64,000 bases of DNA from Candidatus Zhuqueibacterota bacterium (GCA_016926625.1 JAFGOE010000100.1:21727-85726), one strand, 5' to 3'. Counted from the first letter of the stretch, positions 27,401 through 36,853 are shown. Made by a program: numbers and translations. The notes: generated from the sequence alone by a model not told the origin.

Positions 27401-30400
27401 TATATCCGGATGGACCGATATGGCAACAAGCTGTCTGAAGAAGTGGTGCCTGGCACACAGAATGATGTCGGTATGATGTCTTTCGGTGCCTCTGTCGCAG
27501 TGGATAGTAAAGGTTATCCGCATGTCGGCTATCGTTATGCGCGAGGCAATAACTACTATGATCTTTATTACATCTATAAGACGAGTGCGGGCTGGTCGAA
27601 TCCGCAAAAGCTGGGAAACAACGTGCTGCGCGGATATGTCGTACGTTTGGCGACCGATGAGCAGGACCGAATATATTTTTGTCACAGCTCGGTCGATAAC
27701 ACGACAACCAACACCGGACCTGTCCACATGTACATCATCAAAGACGGTTCGATCCTCTTGCATCAGAATAACATCACTCAGACGCGAGGAGATGAACGTT
27801 ATGAGCTCGATGTCTCGGACGAGGGGATAGTCGATCTGATCGCTGCCGATTTATCTTATCCGAGCCAGGGAGGTCCCATTTACTATTGGCGATCGAGTTC
27901 TGTCGCCGGACAGCTTAATTACAGGGGCGACTTCCATCATCCGGAAACCCTGGGTGGTGAGAACGGATCTCCCGATGTTTTCGTCGATGATGCCGGCAAT
28001 GCTCATGCATGCTATGGCTCTCATTATGACAGGACGATCAATCGATTGCCTTCGTTTCATTATCTGAGATTGGAGAATGGAACAAAGGTGAGGGATGTAA
28101 GGGTAACGGACGAAGGAGAGCTACTCACCTGGAAGTTTGGTCTCGGTATCGGTTCGATTGCAGCGTCGTCCGATGGAAATACGGTGGTTGCTGCGTATTT
28201 GAAGACATTGGATAGCGAATTAAGAACCCGAATTTCACAGGACGGTGGTGCGACATGGAGTGGCATAACCAAGGTATCCGATGGCTGGGATACCGCGGAA
28301 ATGCGCAATAAACACATCGTTCGGGCGAACGGAAATGCATTCTATCTGATCTATCCTGAGAATGGGATCAAATTGAGAATCATGGGCAATCCCCCCATGC
28401 CCGGGCCGAGCCTGGCCGTAAATCCATCAACCGTGGAATTCGGCAGTGCACTGACGGAAGCGACTGTCACTGTCAGAAATTCAGGCTCCAACGTTTTAAA
28501 CTGGAATCTGGTCGAACCACTCGAGCCATGGATTACCGGCATTTTCCCGACATCGGGAGTGTTAGCTGCTGGTCAATCGGAAACGTTCACCATCTATGTT
28601 GATCGGTCGTTTTTATCGGATGGTCGTTATGAGAGCACGATTGTGATCAATTCGAATGGCGGCAATGTGAATTTACCCGTGTATTTGCAGGTAGGCGGAC
28701 CGACGGCATGGTTTATCAATTGCGGAGGTCCTGCATATACCGATGCGCAGGGTGACCTTTGGCAGGCGGATCAACCGTATTCAGCCGGAGGATACGGTTA
28801 CATCGGCGGAAGCACCTATTCGACCACTGATCCGATCAGCAACACCGATTCTGATCCGTTATACAAGACGGAGCGGTATGAGATGTCTCAATACCAATTT
28901 GATGTTCCGAACGGAGATTATGAGATTACCTTACATTTTGCTGAAATATATTATAATTATCTTGGCAAACGAGTCTTCTCTGTGACGATTGAAGGATTGT
29001 TGTTATTGGACCAACTCGATTTATACAGGGTCGCCGGACACGATGCGGCGGTCAGCTACACGTTCTCGACAAGAGATTTAGGTTTTTCGGTTACCGATAA
29101 TAATCTGAATATTGGATTTACCAATATCACGGATGTCGCCAAGATCTCGGCCATTAAGGTGGAGAAGCTACCACCGCGTGGTCCCATTCTCTCGATAACT
29201 CCTCAGGTGCTCAATTTGGGCAGAACCGTTGATGTCGATACATTCCGGGTGACCAATTCAGGCGAGGACACGTTACGATGGTCCGTAGACGGTGGGTATG
29301 CGAGCTGGATAACATCGATTCAGCCGCAGAGTGGAAGTCTTCTGGTTGGCGATCAGACCGATGTTTATGTGACAATCGATCGAAGCGGACTTCCGGAGGG
29401 GACCTACAATGAGACGCTTTCCATTTCGTCGAACGGTGGGACAAAGCTCGTCTCCGTGGTTGTGGAGGTGTACGTCCCCAGTCCCGTTCTCCATGTGACG
29501 CCAGCTACACTGGACTTTGGTAATTTCCTGGAACAGATGAATGGATTTGTGAAGAATATAGGCGACATGAATCTCAGTTACACGATCAATCAGACCGGTC
29601 TACCCGGCTGGATCGTTCTTATTACACCGACACAGGGTGTCGTGGCACCAGGTGATTCAGCCTCGGTGTTGTTTCAGGTGAACAGGGCTGGTTTTGCGGA
29701 TGGAAGTTATGAGGTCAATGTGCCGATCAGTTCCGACGGAGGCATGGGTTCTGTTCAGATTATTATGTACAAAGGCAGCGTCACTGCCTGGCGCGTGAAC
29801 TGCGGTGGCAGTGAACATCTGGATGAATTTGGGAATCAATGGAGTGCTGACCAGGCGTATGAACCGGGCGGTTTCGGTTATGTGGGTGGAAATGCATATC
29901 AGACACTAAATCCGATCGTCGGGACTGTGGATGATCCCATATATCAAACCGAACGCTATGGCATGCCTGCATATCGTTTCGATGTGCCTAACGGCGATTA
30001 TGAGGTCATTTTACATTTCGCTGAAATTTATTACAGCGCCGCCGACAAAAGATTGATCAATGTAGCACTGGAAGGCGATCCGGTGCTTACTCAGTTTGAT
30101 ATCTATGAAGAGGCTTCGGGTAAAAATCAGGCTCTGAAACGTACTTTCTCTACCAGGAACCTGGGTATGACCGTGACCGATAATCGTATCGATCTTGATT
30201 TTTCGGCGACCGTAGATCTGGCCAAGATTTCAGGGATTGAAGTCGTACCATTGCAACCCTTAGGCCCAGAGCTTAGTATAGCTCCAGATACTCTGGATTT
30301 TGGCAGAACGAAGGTTAACGAGACACTGATCGTATCCAATACCGGTGAGAACCCCCTCAACTGGCAGTTAACATCAGGGCTGCCGGCCTGGCTGACATCA

Positions 30401-33400
30401 GTCAACCCCTCCAATGGTAATTTGAATGTCAATGGATCGCAAGCTGTCGCGGTGCAGGTGAGTCGCGATGGGTTGCCAGAGGGCAATTACTTTCATGTGT
30501 TGCAATTTACATCGAATGGTGGCAACGTATCGATTCCGGTGATGATGGAGGTCAGGTTACCAGGACCGGAATTGCAGGTGGATCCGTTGCTGTTAAGTTA
30601 CAAGAGTTATGTTAATTCCCAGATATTAGAAATAAGCAACATTGGCGATATGCCGCTAACCTGGTCGATCCCGAACACGCAAAGGCCGGCATGGGTTAGT
30701 CAGGTCCAACCTAATACGGGTCAACTGGCACCGCTAGGTACGGTTCAGGTTTTGATCAGTGTGAACAGGACAGGATTAGTGAACGGAGTATATGCCGGAG
30801 TAATCCGCGTTGAATCAGACGGCGGCAATCAGGATGTACTGCTGGAATTGAATGTCGGAAATGTCGATGGCTGGCGTATCAATTGCGGTGGTCAGGATTT
30901 TATCGATAATGAAGGGAAGACTTGGTCTGCCGATCGGGCTTACAGTGCTGGTAGTTTCGGATATTTGGGAGGTCAGACGTATGCAACCACCAATCCGATT
31001 TCAGGGACGGTCAATGATCCGTTATACCAGACAGAGCGCTATGGAATGGAGGCGTATCAATTTGACGTACCCAATGGTGATTATTCTGTTACACTTCATT
31101 TTGCGGAGATCTATTACAACTCGGTGAACCGAAGGAAGCTAAACGTGATGCTGGAAGGCAGGTTAATCGTAGATCAACTGGATATATTTTTAGCAGCGGG
31201 ACATGATGCAGCCTACTCATTGACCTTCAACACGGCGAATCTGGGGTTACCGATACAGGATAACCGTATTGATTTGGCATTTTCCTCATCGATGGACATG
31301 GCAAAAATTTCCGCAATTGAGATCGAACCGGTACTGCCTCCGGGTCCGAACGTGGTCATCGAGCCTGATACACTGTACTTTCCGCGCAGTGCTGGTCAGC
31401 AGACTCTGGTGATAACGAATTCCGGAAGTGAAGTTTTAGTCTGGCAAGTCGGGACATTAACTACGCCGTGGATATCATCGGTTGTGCCGAACAATGGGAC
31501 ATTGAATTCACAGCAATCGGTCGTCGTCTTCGTCAATGTCAACCGAAATGATCTGGCGCAAGGCGATTACGCAGGGATGTTACCGATAGTCACCAATGGG
31601 GGCAACCAAAATATTCCAGTCATCATGGAAGTTCGTCTGCCGGGACCTGAACTCTCAATCAGTCCCGTCGCGCTTGACTTCGGATATTTCCGCACGAGTA
31701 TGAATTTTACGATATCGAACGTTGGTGATGATACGTTGCACTGGGAAATTCCGGATTCGGCGAGAGCTGCCTGGATTGAATCGGTAATGCCTGCAACCGG
31801 CTCTCTGATTCCGGGTGGTACACAGATAGTGAATATAGGGATAACCCGTGCGAGTCAGGCAAATGGTATTTACACCAGTAATCTGTTCATTCGATCGGAT
31901 GGTGGAAATAAATTCCTCAACTTGAGATATAACGCAGGTAATTTCAAGATAAATTGCGGTGGTGGGCAGGTTATCGATGTCTTCGGTAAAACGTGGTTAG
32001 CGGATCAGGACTATATTAACGGAGGTTACGGATACATTGGTGGTCGAACATTCTCGACTACTGATCCGATTGCGAATACCACGCTTGATCCGATCTATCA
32101 ATCTGAGCATTACGGTATGAGTGAATATAGAATCGATTGTCCTAATCAGGACTACATGATCACGTTGCATTTCGCTGAGATATTCCACACTGCAAATGAT
32201 CGACGTATTATGACGGTGACGATCGAGGGACGGCAAGTATTATCCAATCTCGATATTTTCGATGAAGTAGCACATGATGCTGCCCTGGTATATACATTTT
32301 CTACCAAAGCCCTGGGTATTCAAATATCAGATAACGTTCTCAACATCGGATTTTCCTCGACGGCCGATGCGGCAAAGATTTCGGGCATTGAAGTATCGAC
32401 GGATGCTCCGATAGGGCCGCAGTTGAACGTGACACCGTCCGAATTAAATTTTGGAAATCATCTGGACGTGATGCAACTGACGGTGAAGAATAGCGGTGAT
32501 TCTCTATTGTATTGGAACATCGATACGCAATCCCTCGCCGCCTGGATCACCAATTTTAGCAAGACAGAAGGATTATTGACAGCCAATCAACAGGATATTG
32601 TGACCGTAACGGTTAATAGAACTGGTTTGGCTGATGGTGAATACTTCGATGTGCTGCATCTTCTCTCAACTGGTGGTAATCGAGATGTCATCATTAGTTT
32701 GAATGTCGGTGGTGCAATTTCCTGGCGAGTTAATTGTGGTGGATCGCTTTTTATTGATGGTCAGAGTAACCAATGGAATGCGGATCAACCGTATGCTGGA
32801 AATGATTTTGGATATGTGGGTGGTAATATATATACGACTACAGACCCGATCAAGAACACGGAAGCGGATGTATTGTATCAATCGGAACGCTACGGAATGA
32901 CAGCCTACCGATTCAACGTGCCAAACGGACACTATTTGATCAAACTTTACTTTGCGGAGATATATTGGCATGTAGCAGGTAAACGACTATTTAATGTGAA
33001 ATTAGAGAACACAGCGATTCTGCGAAACTTCGATATTTACCAGCAAGTGGGCGAAGATTTTGCGTTAGTCGTTACGATTGACTCACGAAATTATGGAATA
33101 CAAATACTGGATGGAGTACTTGACCTGACATTTGAGAAAATCCTGGATGAAGCGAAACTATCGGCGATCGAGATTACATCGGTAGCGCCGGTTGCAAATG
33201 ATCAGGGTAATGCGGCTGACGCGGCCACTGAGTTGATCGTGCCGACGGAATATAAACTCTATCAAAATTATCCGAATCCATTTAACAGCTCAACGAAAGT
33301 GCTTTATGATTTACCGGAAGATGCTAAAGTACGAGTCGAACTATTTAACTTATTGGGACAGCATGTGATAACATTGCTTGATGAGAACGTACCTGTTGGA

Positions 33401-33523
33401 TCACACATGATCGATTGGCACGGTATCGACAAATTCGGTAATTCGGTTCCGTCAGGAGTGTATATATGTCACATCAGAGCTGGTTCGTTTAGAAACTGTA
33501 TTAAAATGATGTACATGAAATAA
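24491..33523 (+). CDS. Giant secreted multi-domain malectin protein, 3010 residues
   Basis: Signal peptide about 1-26. An N-terminal domain (27-160) with VGDEVGVFTHDN is followed by four InlB-type repeats (165-477), a beta-propeller-like region (480-840), a PKD domain (850-930, SWDFGDGSTGSG), a second propeller (932-1298), eight BACON/ASPM-like Ig domains and five malectin domains. From residue 1304 the order is B-M-BB-M-BB-M-BB-M-B-M. Each malectin begins with an INCGG/VNCGG motif and contains HFAEIYY or a variant. The end (about 2915-3010) is a FlgD-like/T9SS-type domain with YQNYPNPFN. Malectin domains bind oligosaccharides, and the C-terminal type usually directs export to the cell surface, so a glycan-binding surface protein is likely. 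GAGG fits the second ATG (24494) slightly better. Confidence 0.9.
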   Translation: MMNRKSTLILLGAIVILLSSFSAIGAQTYFNTCLGPGQNPFMPMNIYVVEIMVDGLSLQVGDEVGVFTHDNRNTCIGFAVVDDLISVLNPLEIKPTTDDGDACGFNVGDSIVFKILQANFSRLIEVKPGEIVFTDETGSTPMAGVYRSWESIAARITVGSALPPVNYTLTMAINTPAGGQVTPTVGPHLYTAGQMVALSAVPNPGYNFLNWTGSVSDPSNPNTTVLMDANKTVTANFVLDTPAVNFILTVAINTVAGGQVTPSPGPHVYTEGQVVNLSAVANAGYRFLNWTGIVADPLNANTTVLMDANKTVTANFVVDAAPITYTLTMAVDPLAGGQVNPIAGQHVYAAGQIVAVSANPQAGYTFQGWTGDVADPSNPNTTVVMNANKAIVANFLMDVPVNYTLTIATDPAAGGVTNPIKGQHVYTAGQVVAVGAAAQAGYSFLNWSGDVSDPFNPNTTVVMDANKSITANFVLDVPINTEWSNEINVSAGTAPDLDIDQFGNLHIVGLNNGVVYTRMDANGVMLEQQTVPGTVGIPNEWAFGVTVAADLDGNPHVCYRTDAGNLSYNIYYIRRQGGTWGTPLQIAANVLRGHMVRMDIDAANRVHIIHGMLTGDVVGKVKYYRLENGSVVDPQDNLTSYRVDDRVEIDASHPDDVHLILGCPNPGGGPVSYWRSENSGAQINYVGDIHYSGANARNGSPDLFVDASGNVHICYGAGTDTDRNGMPSVRYSRWENGTKVRDVAVTRQGDCTVWKQDLGIASIAASANGQAVIAAYTDTDGGDLYTTLSQNSGVAWDTREFIAANCGGAEARNKHLLRAKGNRFYLVYPIISGIKLRILNMGSANDQLPVANAGGPYQGDVGIAVTLDGSGSYDDHGIVNYSWDFGDGSTGSGETVNHVYQTEDFFIARLTVTDSSGQTSSDDATVIIGDAFSDEWSDPIPVSSGGNTPDFDIHKQSGDLHVVVMKDGVTYIRMDRYGNKLSEEVVPGTQNDVGMMSFGASVAVDSKGYPHVGYRYARGNNYYDLYYIYKTSAGWSNPQKLGNNVLRGYVVRLATDEQDRIYFCHSSVDNTTTNTGPVHMYIIKDGSILLHQNNITQTRGDERYELDVSDEGIVDLIAADLSYPSQGGPIYYWRSSSVAGQLNYRGDFHHPETLGGENGSPDVFVDDAGNAHACYGSHYDRTINRLPSFHYLRLENGTKVRDVRVTDEGELLTWKFGLGIGSIAASSDGNTVVAAYLKTLDSELRTRISQDGGATWSGITKVSDGWDTAEMRNKHIVRANGNAFYLIYPENGIKLRIMGNPPMPGPSLAVNPSTVEFGSALTEATVTVRNSGSNVLNWNLVEPLEPWITGIFPTSGVLAAGQSETFTIYVDRSFLSDGRYESTIVINSNGGNVNLPVYLQVGGPTAWFINCGGPAYTDAQGDLWQADQPYSAGGYGYIGGSTYSTTDPISNTDSDPLYKTERYEMSQYQFDVPNGDYEITLHFAEIYYNYLGKRVFSVTIEGLLLLDQLDLYRVAGHDAAVSYTFSTRDLGFSVTDNNLNIGFTNITDVAKISAIKVEKLPPRGPILSITPQVLNLGRTVDVDTFRVTNSGEDTLRWSVDGGYASWITSIQPQSGSLLVGDQTDVYVTIDRSGLPEGTYNETLSISSNGGTKLVSVVVEVYVPSPVLHVTPATLDFGNFLEQMNGFVKNIGDMNLSYTINQTGLPGWIVLITPTQGVVAPGDSASVLFQVNRAGFADGSYEVNVPISSDGGMGSVQIIMYKGSVTAWRVNCGGSEHLDEFGNQWSADQAYEPGGFGYVGGNAYQTLNPIVGTVDDPIYQTERYGMPAYRFDVPNGDYEVILHFAEIYYSAADKRLINVALEGDPVLTQFDIYEEASGKNQALKRTFSTRNLGMTVTDNRIDLDFSATVDLAKISGIEVVPLQPLGPELSIAPDTLDFGRTKVNETLIVSNTGENPLNWQLTSGLPAWLTSVNPSNGNLNVNGSQAVAVQVSRDGLPEGNYFHVLQFTSNGGNVSIPVMMEVRLPGPELQVDPLLLSYKSYVNSQILEISNIGDMPLTWSIPNTQRPAWVSQVQPNTGQLAPLGTVQVLISVNRTGLVNGVYAGVIRVESDGGNQDVLLELNVGNVDGWRINCGGQDFIDNEGKTWSADRAYSAGSFGYLGGQTYATTNPISGTVNDPLYQTERYGMEAYQFDVPNGDYSVTLHFAEIYYNSVNRRKLNVMLEGRLIVDQLDIFLAAGHDAAYSLTFNTANLGLPIQDNRIDLAFSSSMDMAKISAIEIEPVLPPGPNVVIEPDTLYFPRSAGQQTLVITNSGSEVLVWQVGTLTTPWISSVVPNNGTLNSQQSVVVFVNVNRNDLAQGDYAGMLPIVTNGGNQNIPVIMEVRLPGPELSISPVALDFGYFRTSMNFTISNVGDDTLHWEIPDSARAAWIESVMPATGSLIPGGTQIVNIGITRASQANGIYTSNLFIRSDGGNKFLNLRYNAGNFKINCGGGQVIDVFGKTWLADQDYINGGYGYIGGRTFSTTDPIANTTLDPIYQSEHYGMSEYRIDCPNQDYMITLHFAEIFHTANDRRIMTVTIEGRQVLSNLDIFDEVAHDAALVYTFSTKALGIQISDNVLNIGFSSTADAAKISGIEVSTDAPIGPQLNVTPSELNFGNHLDVMQLTVKNSGDSLLYWNIDTQSLAAWITNFSKTEGLLTANQQDIVTVTVNRTGLADGEYFDVLHLLSTGGNRDVIISLNVGGAISWRVNCGGSLFIDGQSNQWNADQPYAGNDFGYVGGNIYTTTDPIKNTEADVLYQSERYGMTAYRFNVPNGHYLIKLYFAEIYWHVAGKRLFNVKLENTAILRNFDIYQQVGEDFALVVTIDSRNYGIQILDGVLDLTFEKILDEAKLSAIEITSVAPVANDQGNAADAATELIVPTEYKLYQNYPNPFNSSTKVLYDLPEDAKVRVELFNLLGQHVITLLDENVPVGSHMIDWHGIDKFGNSVPSGVYICHIRAGSFRNCIKMMYMK
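24983..25924 (+). repeat. Four in-frame InlB-type B-repeats
   Basis: Four tandem copies of 234-237 bases begin near 24983, 25220, 25457 and 25691. Each encodes about 78 residues with AGGQV or similar, GYxF, W(T/S)G and a closing NANK/DANK-TANF block. The strong similarity between copies at DNA level points to fairly recent internal duplication. Confidence 0.88.
28402..33190 (+). repeat. Alternating BACON-like Ig and malectin modules
   Basis: Five malectin units start near 28701, 29780, 30870, 31945 and 32722, and Ig-like units fill the gaps, two per gap except at each end. A malectin-plus-two-Ig unit recurs about every 1080 bases. Units are divergent at DNA level, unlike the InlB repeats, so this expansion is older. 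Confidence 0.85.
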
Positions 33524-33614
33524 AGATGCATTGTTCGAGATCGTACGAAGCTTATATCGAATCATAGTTGAACTGATCTGTGACGATCTTGAGATTTGCT
33601 GATATTGAATAGCG

Positions 33615-33656
33615 GATGAGCTTCTCCAAACGTTTTATGCGTGGGGTAAGCTCATC
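33615..33656 (+). terminator. Hairpin downstream of giant gene
   Basis: GATGAGCTT at 33615-33623 pairs with 33648-33656, and the inner arms CTCC/GGGG extend the stem. It is followed only by a weak T-rich stretch (CACTATTTTATGG). It may end the giant transcript, 92 bases after its stop, or be part of a non-coding RNA. Confidence 0.4.
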
Positions 33657-33787
33657 ACTATTTTATGGTGTACCTTACATTTCGAATATAAAATTATCAA
33701 CGATTGAGGTTGTTAGTCCTTGCGCCACATGGAATCAGGTGCAGCAGAGCGAAGAGTAATCGAGGCGAATAGGATGCTTTCTAAGGC

Positions 33788-33819
33788 GCCATCCAATTTA
33801 GTGGGTGGCACTTTTTTTT
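33788..33819 (+). terminator. Strong Rho-independent terminator
   Basis: GCCATCCA at 33788-33795 pairs with TGGGTGGC at 33802-33809 (8 bp, one G-U pair, 6-base loop), followed by eight T at 33812-33819. No coding gene ends within 260 bases upstream, so it either serves the giant gene or marks the 3' end of a non-coding RNA. Confidence 0.75.
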
Positions 33820-33845
33820 GAATAGTCATGAAAAAAAATATCGAC

Positions 33846-33874
33846 TTGCAAACGAGTTCAGAATTTCCTATATT
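33846..33874 (+). promoter_or_regulatory. Sigma-70-type promoter of cupin gene
   Basis: TTGCAA and TATATT are separated by exactly 17 bases, about 80 bases upstream of the cupin ATG and right after the terminator. A TGTCCCATT half-site near 33906 lies between promoter and gene. Confidence 0.6.
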
Positions 33875-33952
33875 TCAGTTTAATTATTTTTAAAGTTTTC
33901 ATGAGTGTCCCATTAGATCTCGTTATAAGAATTCAATACAGGTAATCGTGAG

Positions 33953-34282
33953 ATGTCAAACACGAAAAGCAATATTTTTCACGAGCTTCCCGAAAGTGCG
34001 AAAGAGGAAATTATCGAGCGTCTCCTGGCGACTGAACGTGTCGTTATTGAGAGAATCGTATCACAAGGGCAAAGTTCTCCGCAAGGTTTTTGGTATGATC
34101 AGGATAATGATGAGTGGGTCATTGTTTTACAAGGAAGGGCCAGCTTAAGATTTGAGACTGAAGCTCAATTAGTGAAGTTAGTCGCTGGCGACTATCTGTT
34201 GATCCCTGCGCATGTACGGCATCGAGTGGAGTGGACTGACCCTGACGTTCAAACAATTTGGGTGGCCGTACATTATAAATAG
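33953..34282 (+). CDS. Small cupin-domain protein
   Basis: A 109-residue single-domain cupin. The second half shows the cupin pattern DEWVIVLQGRASLRFE, then GDYLLIPAHVRHRVEWT, with His residues available for metal binding. The N-terminal ~35 residues are helical. Substrate unknown. It is likely a simple metal-bound enzyme or sensor, and probably has its own promoter directly upstream. The ABC-F gene follows after 42 bases. Confidence 0.85.
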   Translation: MSNTKSNIFHELPESAKEEIIERLLATERVVIERIVSQGQSSPQGFWYDQDNDEWVIVLQGRASLRFETEAQLVKLVAGDYLLIPAHVRHRVEWTDPDVQTIWVAVHYK

Positions 34283-34324
34283 TATGATGTTGATAACATT
34301 GATAGATTAACTGAGTATACGACG

Positions 34325-36280
34325 ATGATACAACTACGGAAGATAAATTACGCGATCGGAGATCTAAACTTACTCGAGGAGATCGATTGGTCCATAAATG
34401 ACGGCGCCAAGATAGCCCTTATCGGTCCCAACGGTGCAGGAAAGACGACGCTGCTTAGAATCATAACCAGTGAATTGCAGCCGGTGAGCGGTGACATCAT
34501 AAAACCCAAAGATTTTACAATCGGTTATTTACCGCAAGAAGAGGTATCGATCGAATCCGGGAGGATACTCGATAGAGTGATTGAAGGTCAGCACCGATTG
34601 GTTGCAATTGAGCGTCAGATTAAAAAATTACACATGCAGTTGGAAGTCGGGGAAAAATCACACGACGAAGCTGTCATCAGTCAATTAGCTCATCTCGAGG
34701 AGAGGTACAGATTAGGAGGAGGATATCAATTAGAGAGCAAAGCCCGTAGTATTTTATCTGGTTTGGGATTCGATCAGAGTGATTACGGGCGTAATGTGTC
34801 GGAACTAAGCGGTGGCTGGAGGATGAGGGTTTACCTCGCCCGGTTGCTGCTGCAGAGCCCGGATCTTTTGTTGCTCGATGAGCCCACAAACCATCTTGAC
34901 ATCCCATCGTTGGAGTGGTTAGAGAAATTTATTGCAAATTTCCCCGGTTCAGTCGTTATCGTATCTCATGATCGATTTTTCGTTGATCGTCTTTCTGAGG
35001 AGATATGTGAACTCGAAGATGGTAAACTGACTCGATACGTAGGGAATTATCATGATTACGAGCGCCAAAAGGAGCAGGCCAGGGAATTATTAACGAAACG
35101 CTGGGAAGCACTGCAGGGGGAGAAAGAGCGTCAACAGCGATTTATCGATCGTTTTCGTTACAAGGCATCGAAAGCTTCACAAGTACAGAGCCGAATTAAA
35201 ATGTTAGAAAAGCTGGAGACGATCGATATCTCGCAACGAAATTATGATCTGGATTTCAGTATCAAGGTGGAAATGCCAAGCTACAAGCATGTGTTGACGA
35301 TAGAAAATATGTATTTTAAATATGAATCTAATTGGGTGTTAGAGGGCGTCAACCTGGATGTTTACAGAGGAGAGAAAGTCGCTTTGGTTGGTGTGAACGG
35401 GGCGGGCAAGACGACCTTGACGAAACTGATATCCGGGCAATTGATTCCTCAACAAGGAACGGTAAGGTTAGGGGAGAAGGTGAAGTACGGATACTACGCT
35501 CAGCATCAGATCGATTCCCTTAATCTCCGGAACAGCATTTATGAAGAGGTCGCAACGGTTACTGCTGACAGCAATATCCCTAAAATAAGGCCGGCGTTAG
35601 GAATATTTCAATTTACCGGTGATGAGGTATATAAGAGAATCGAGGTATTATCCGGCGGTGAAAAGGCACGTGTATCGTTGGCGAAGATATTGCTCTCGCC
35701 GGTTAATTTTCTGATCATGGATGAACCGACGAACCATCTGGATATCTATTCAAAGGAAGCGCTTGAGAACGCTCTTGCAGCGTATGATGGGACATTGATC
35801 ATCATCTCTCATGATCGATATTTCCTTGATAAAATTGTCGATCGGGTGGTCGAGATCGTTGATGGCCGCATATATGAATATTGGGGCAATTATTCGGATT
35901 ATTTAAGCAGGCGTGAGGAGAGGGAGTCAGCATCTGATACCATCGATTCTTCTTCAGAGGAGACCTCGATGAAGAAGAAAACGAAGGATCAAAAGCGGCA
36001 GGAGGCGGAAGCCAGGCAGAGAGTCAGCAAGCAGAGAAAGCAAATACAGGAGGAGATTGCGCGACTCGAACAGGAAATTGATCAACTGGAAACGAGGCAG
36101 CATTCGATCGAACACGATATGACGTTGCCTGAGACCTATCAGAATGGAGAATTGATTGCAGGGCTGCGGAAGGAATACGCATCCCTGGCGGAGAGAATAG
36201 AAAGATGTTATGCTGATTGGGGCGATTATCAACAAAGTTTGGAGAAATTATTATCAGAACTCTCGCAGGACAAACCTTGA
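34325..36280 (+). CDS. ABC-F family ATPase (Uup/EttA-like)
   Basis: Two ABC domains on one chain without membrane segments. Walker A motifs are GPNGAGKTT and GVNGAGKTT, signatures LSGGWRMR and LSGGEKAR, and Walker B LLLLDEPTNHLD and FLIMDEPTNHLD. A long linker lies between the domains, and residues about 545-651 form a charged C-terminal coiled coil as in Uup. ABC-F proteins act on the ribosome (translation factors or antibiotic protection), not in transport. The 651-residue length fits Uup/YdiF types. Confidence 0.92.
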   Translation: MIQLRKINYAIGDLNLLEEIDWSINDGAKIALIGPNGAGKTTLLRIITSELQPVSGDIIKPKDFTIGYLPQEEVSIESGRILDRVIEGQHRLVAIERQIKKLHMQLEVGEKSHDEAVISQLAHLEERYRLGGGYQLESKARSILSGLGFDQSDYGRNVSELSGGWRMRVYLARLLLQSPDLLLLDEPTNHLDIPSLEWLEKFIANFPGSVVIVSHDRFFVDRLSEEICELEDGKLTRYVGNYHDYERQKEQARELLTKRWEALQGEKERQQRFIDRFRYKASKASQVQSRIKMLEKLETIDISQRNYDLDFSIKVEMPSYKHVLTIENMYFKYESNWVLEGVNLDVYRGEKVALVGVNGAGKTTLTKLISGQLIPQQGTVRLGEKVKYGYYAQHQIDSLNLRNSIYEEVATVTADSNIPKIRPALGIFQFTGDEVYKRIEVLSGGEKARVSLAKILLSPVNFLIMDEPTNHLDIYSKEALENALAAYDGTLIIISHDRYFLDKIVDRVVEIVDGRIYEYWGNYSDYLSRREERESASDTIDSSSEETSMKKKTKDQKRQEAEARQRVSKQRKQIQEEIARLEQEIDQLETRQHSIEHDMTLPETYQNGELIAGLRKEYASLAERIERCYADWGDYQQSLEKLLSELSQDKP

Positions 36281-36422
36281 AATGGTGTTGAACTGAAAAT
36301 TTACGAGTCGCACTCACTAATCTGCTGTCGAAAATTCATAGATAATCAGTGATTTTCAGGATCAATATTCATCATATTAAGTTTAATAGGACGATCAGGT
36401 TAAATCAAAGAATAATAAATAT

Positions 36423-36740
36423 ATGTTTGAAGCTTTCGAATACGAAGAAAAACGCAGGCACATCGCTCGGGAAAAAATTCGAGCGAAGGCTCTTAAGAAA
36501 ACGCAGTGGTGGCAGACTAAAATTGCCGCAGGTATCTGCCATTATTGCGGTAAAAAATTTCCGACGAGTGAATTAACAATGGATCATATCGTGCCCTTAT
36601 CCAAAGGTGGTAAAAGCGTAAGAGGCAATGTGGTTCCATGTTGTAAAACATGTAATAGTAATAAGCAGTCTGATACACCGGTGGATATAATTCTTAAAAA
36701 ATTAGAAGATGATCAACCGAAGGACGACTCGCTTAGCTAA
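36423..36740 (+). CDS. HNH endonuclease-family protein
   Basis: The 105-residue protein has the zinc-binding CHYCGKKF, the HNH core MDHIVPLSKGGKSVRGN and the second zinc pair CCKTCNSNK. The N-terminus is a basic helix. Similar stand-alone HNH proteins occur chromosomally in many bacteria and are not linked to a mobile element; none is visible here. The DNA target is unknown. An overlapping 75-codon frame in another phase is not a gene. Confidence 0.85.
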   Translation: MFEAFEYEEKRRHIAREKIRAKALKKTQWWQTKIAAGICHYCGKKFPTSELTMDHIVPLSKGGKSVRGNVVPCCKTCNSNKQSDTPVDIILKKLEDDQPKDDSLS

Positions 36741-36853
36741 TGACTGATCACATGAAGCGCATACTTCAGCTGTGTGAACAGGTGAAGAGATGTGAATGAA
36801 ATGAGATTGAGACCCATAATTTAATTTGACCATGGACTGGAGTTGTAATTTAA

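Larger units (their letters stand above)
33524..33952. other. Gene-free region with two hairpins and a promoter
   Basis: This 429-base stretch holds no convincing ORF. It contains a 9-bp-stem hairpin at 33615-33656, a strong intrinsic terminator at 33788-33819 and a sigma-70-type promoter at 33846-33874. The sequence between the hairpins (about 33715-33787) contains complementary GCGCC/GGCGC segments and could be a small structured RNA. Confidence 0.5.

Noticed and set aside
26466..30486. Many minus-strand and alternate-frame ORFs of 60-150 codons
   Set aside because: All lie inside the giant malectin gene, show low-complexity Arg/Ser/His-rich composition and repeat with its modules, as expected from shadows.
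36349..36576. 75-codon plus-strand frame overlapping the HNH gene
   Set aside because: It is in a different phase from the HNH motifs, has no domain, and its second half is an alternate reading of the zinc-finger codons.
36423..36740. HNH gene as a sign of a homing element or phage
   Set aside because: No intron, intein, integrase, terminal repeat or phage gene is nearby; such stand-alone HNH proteins are common in chromosomes.
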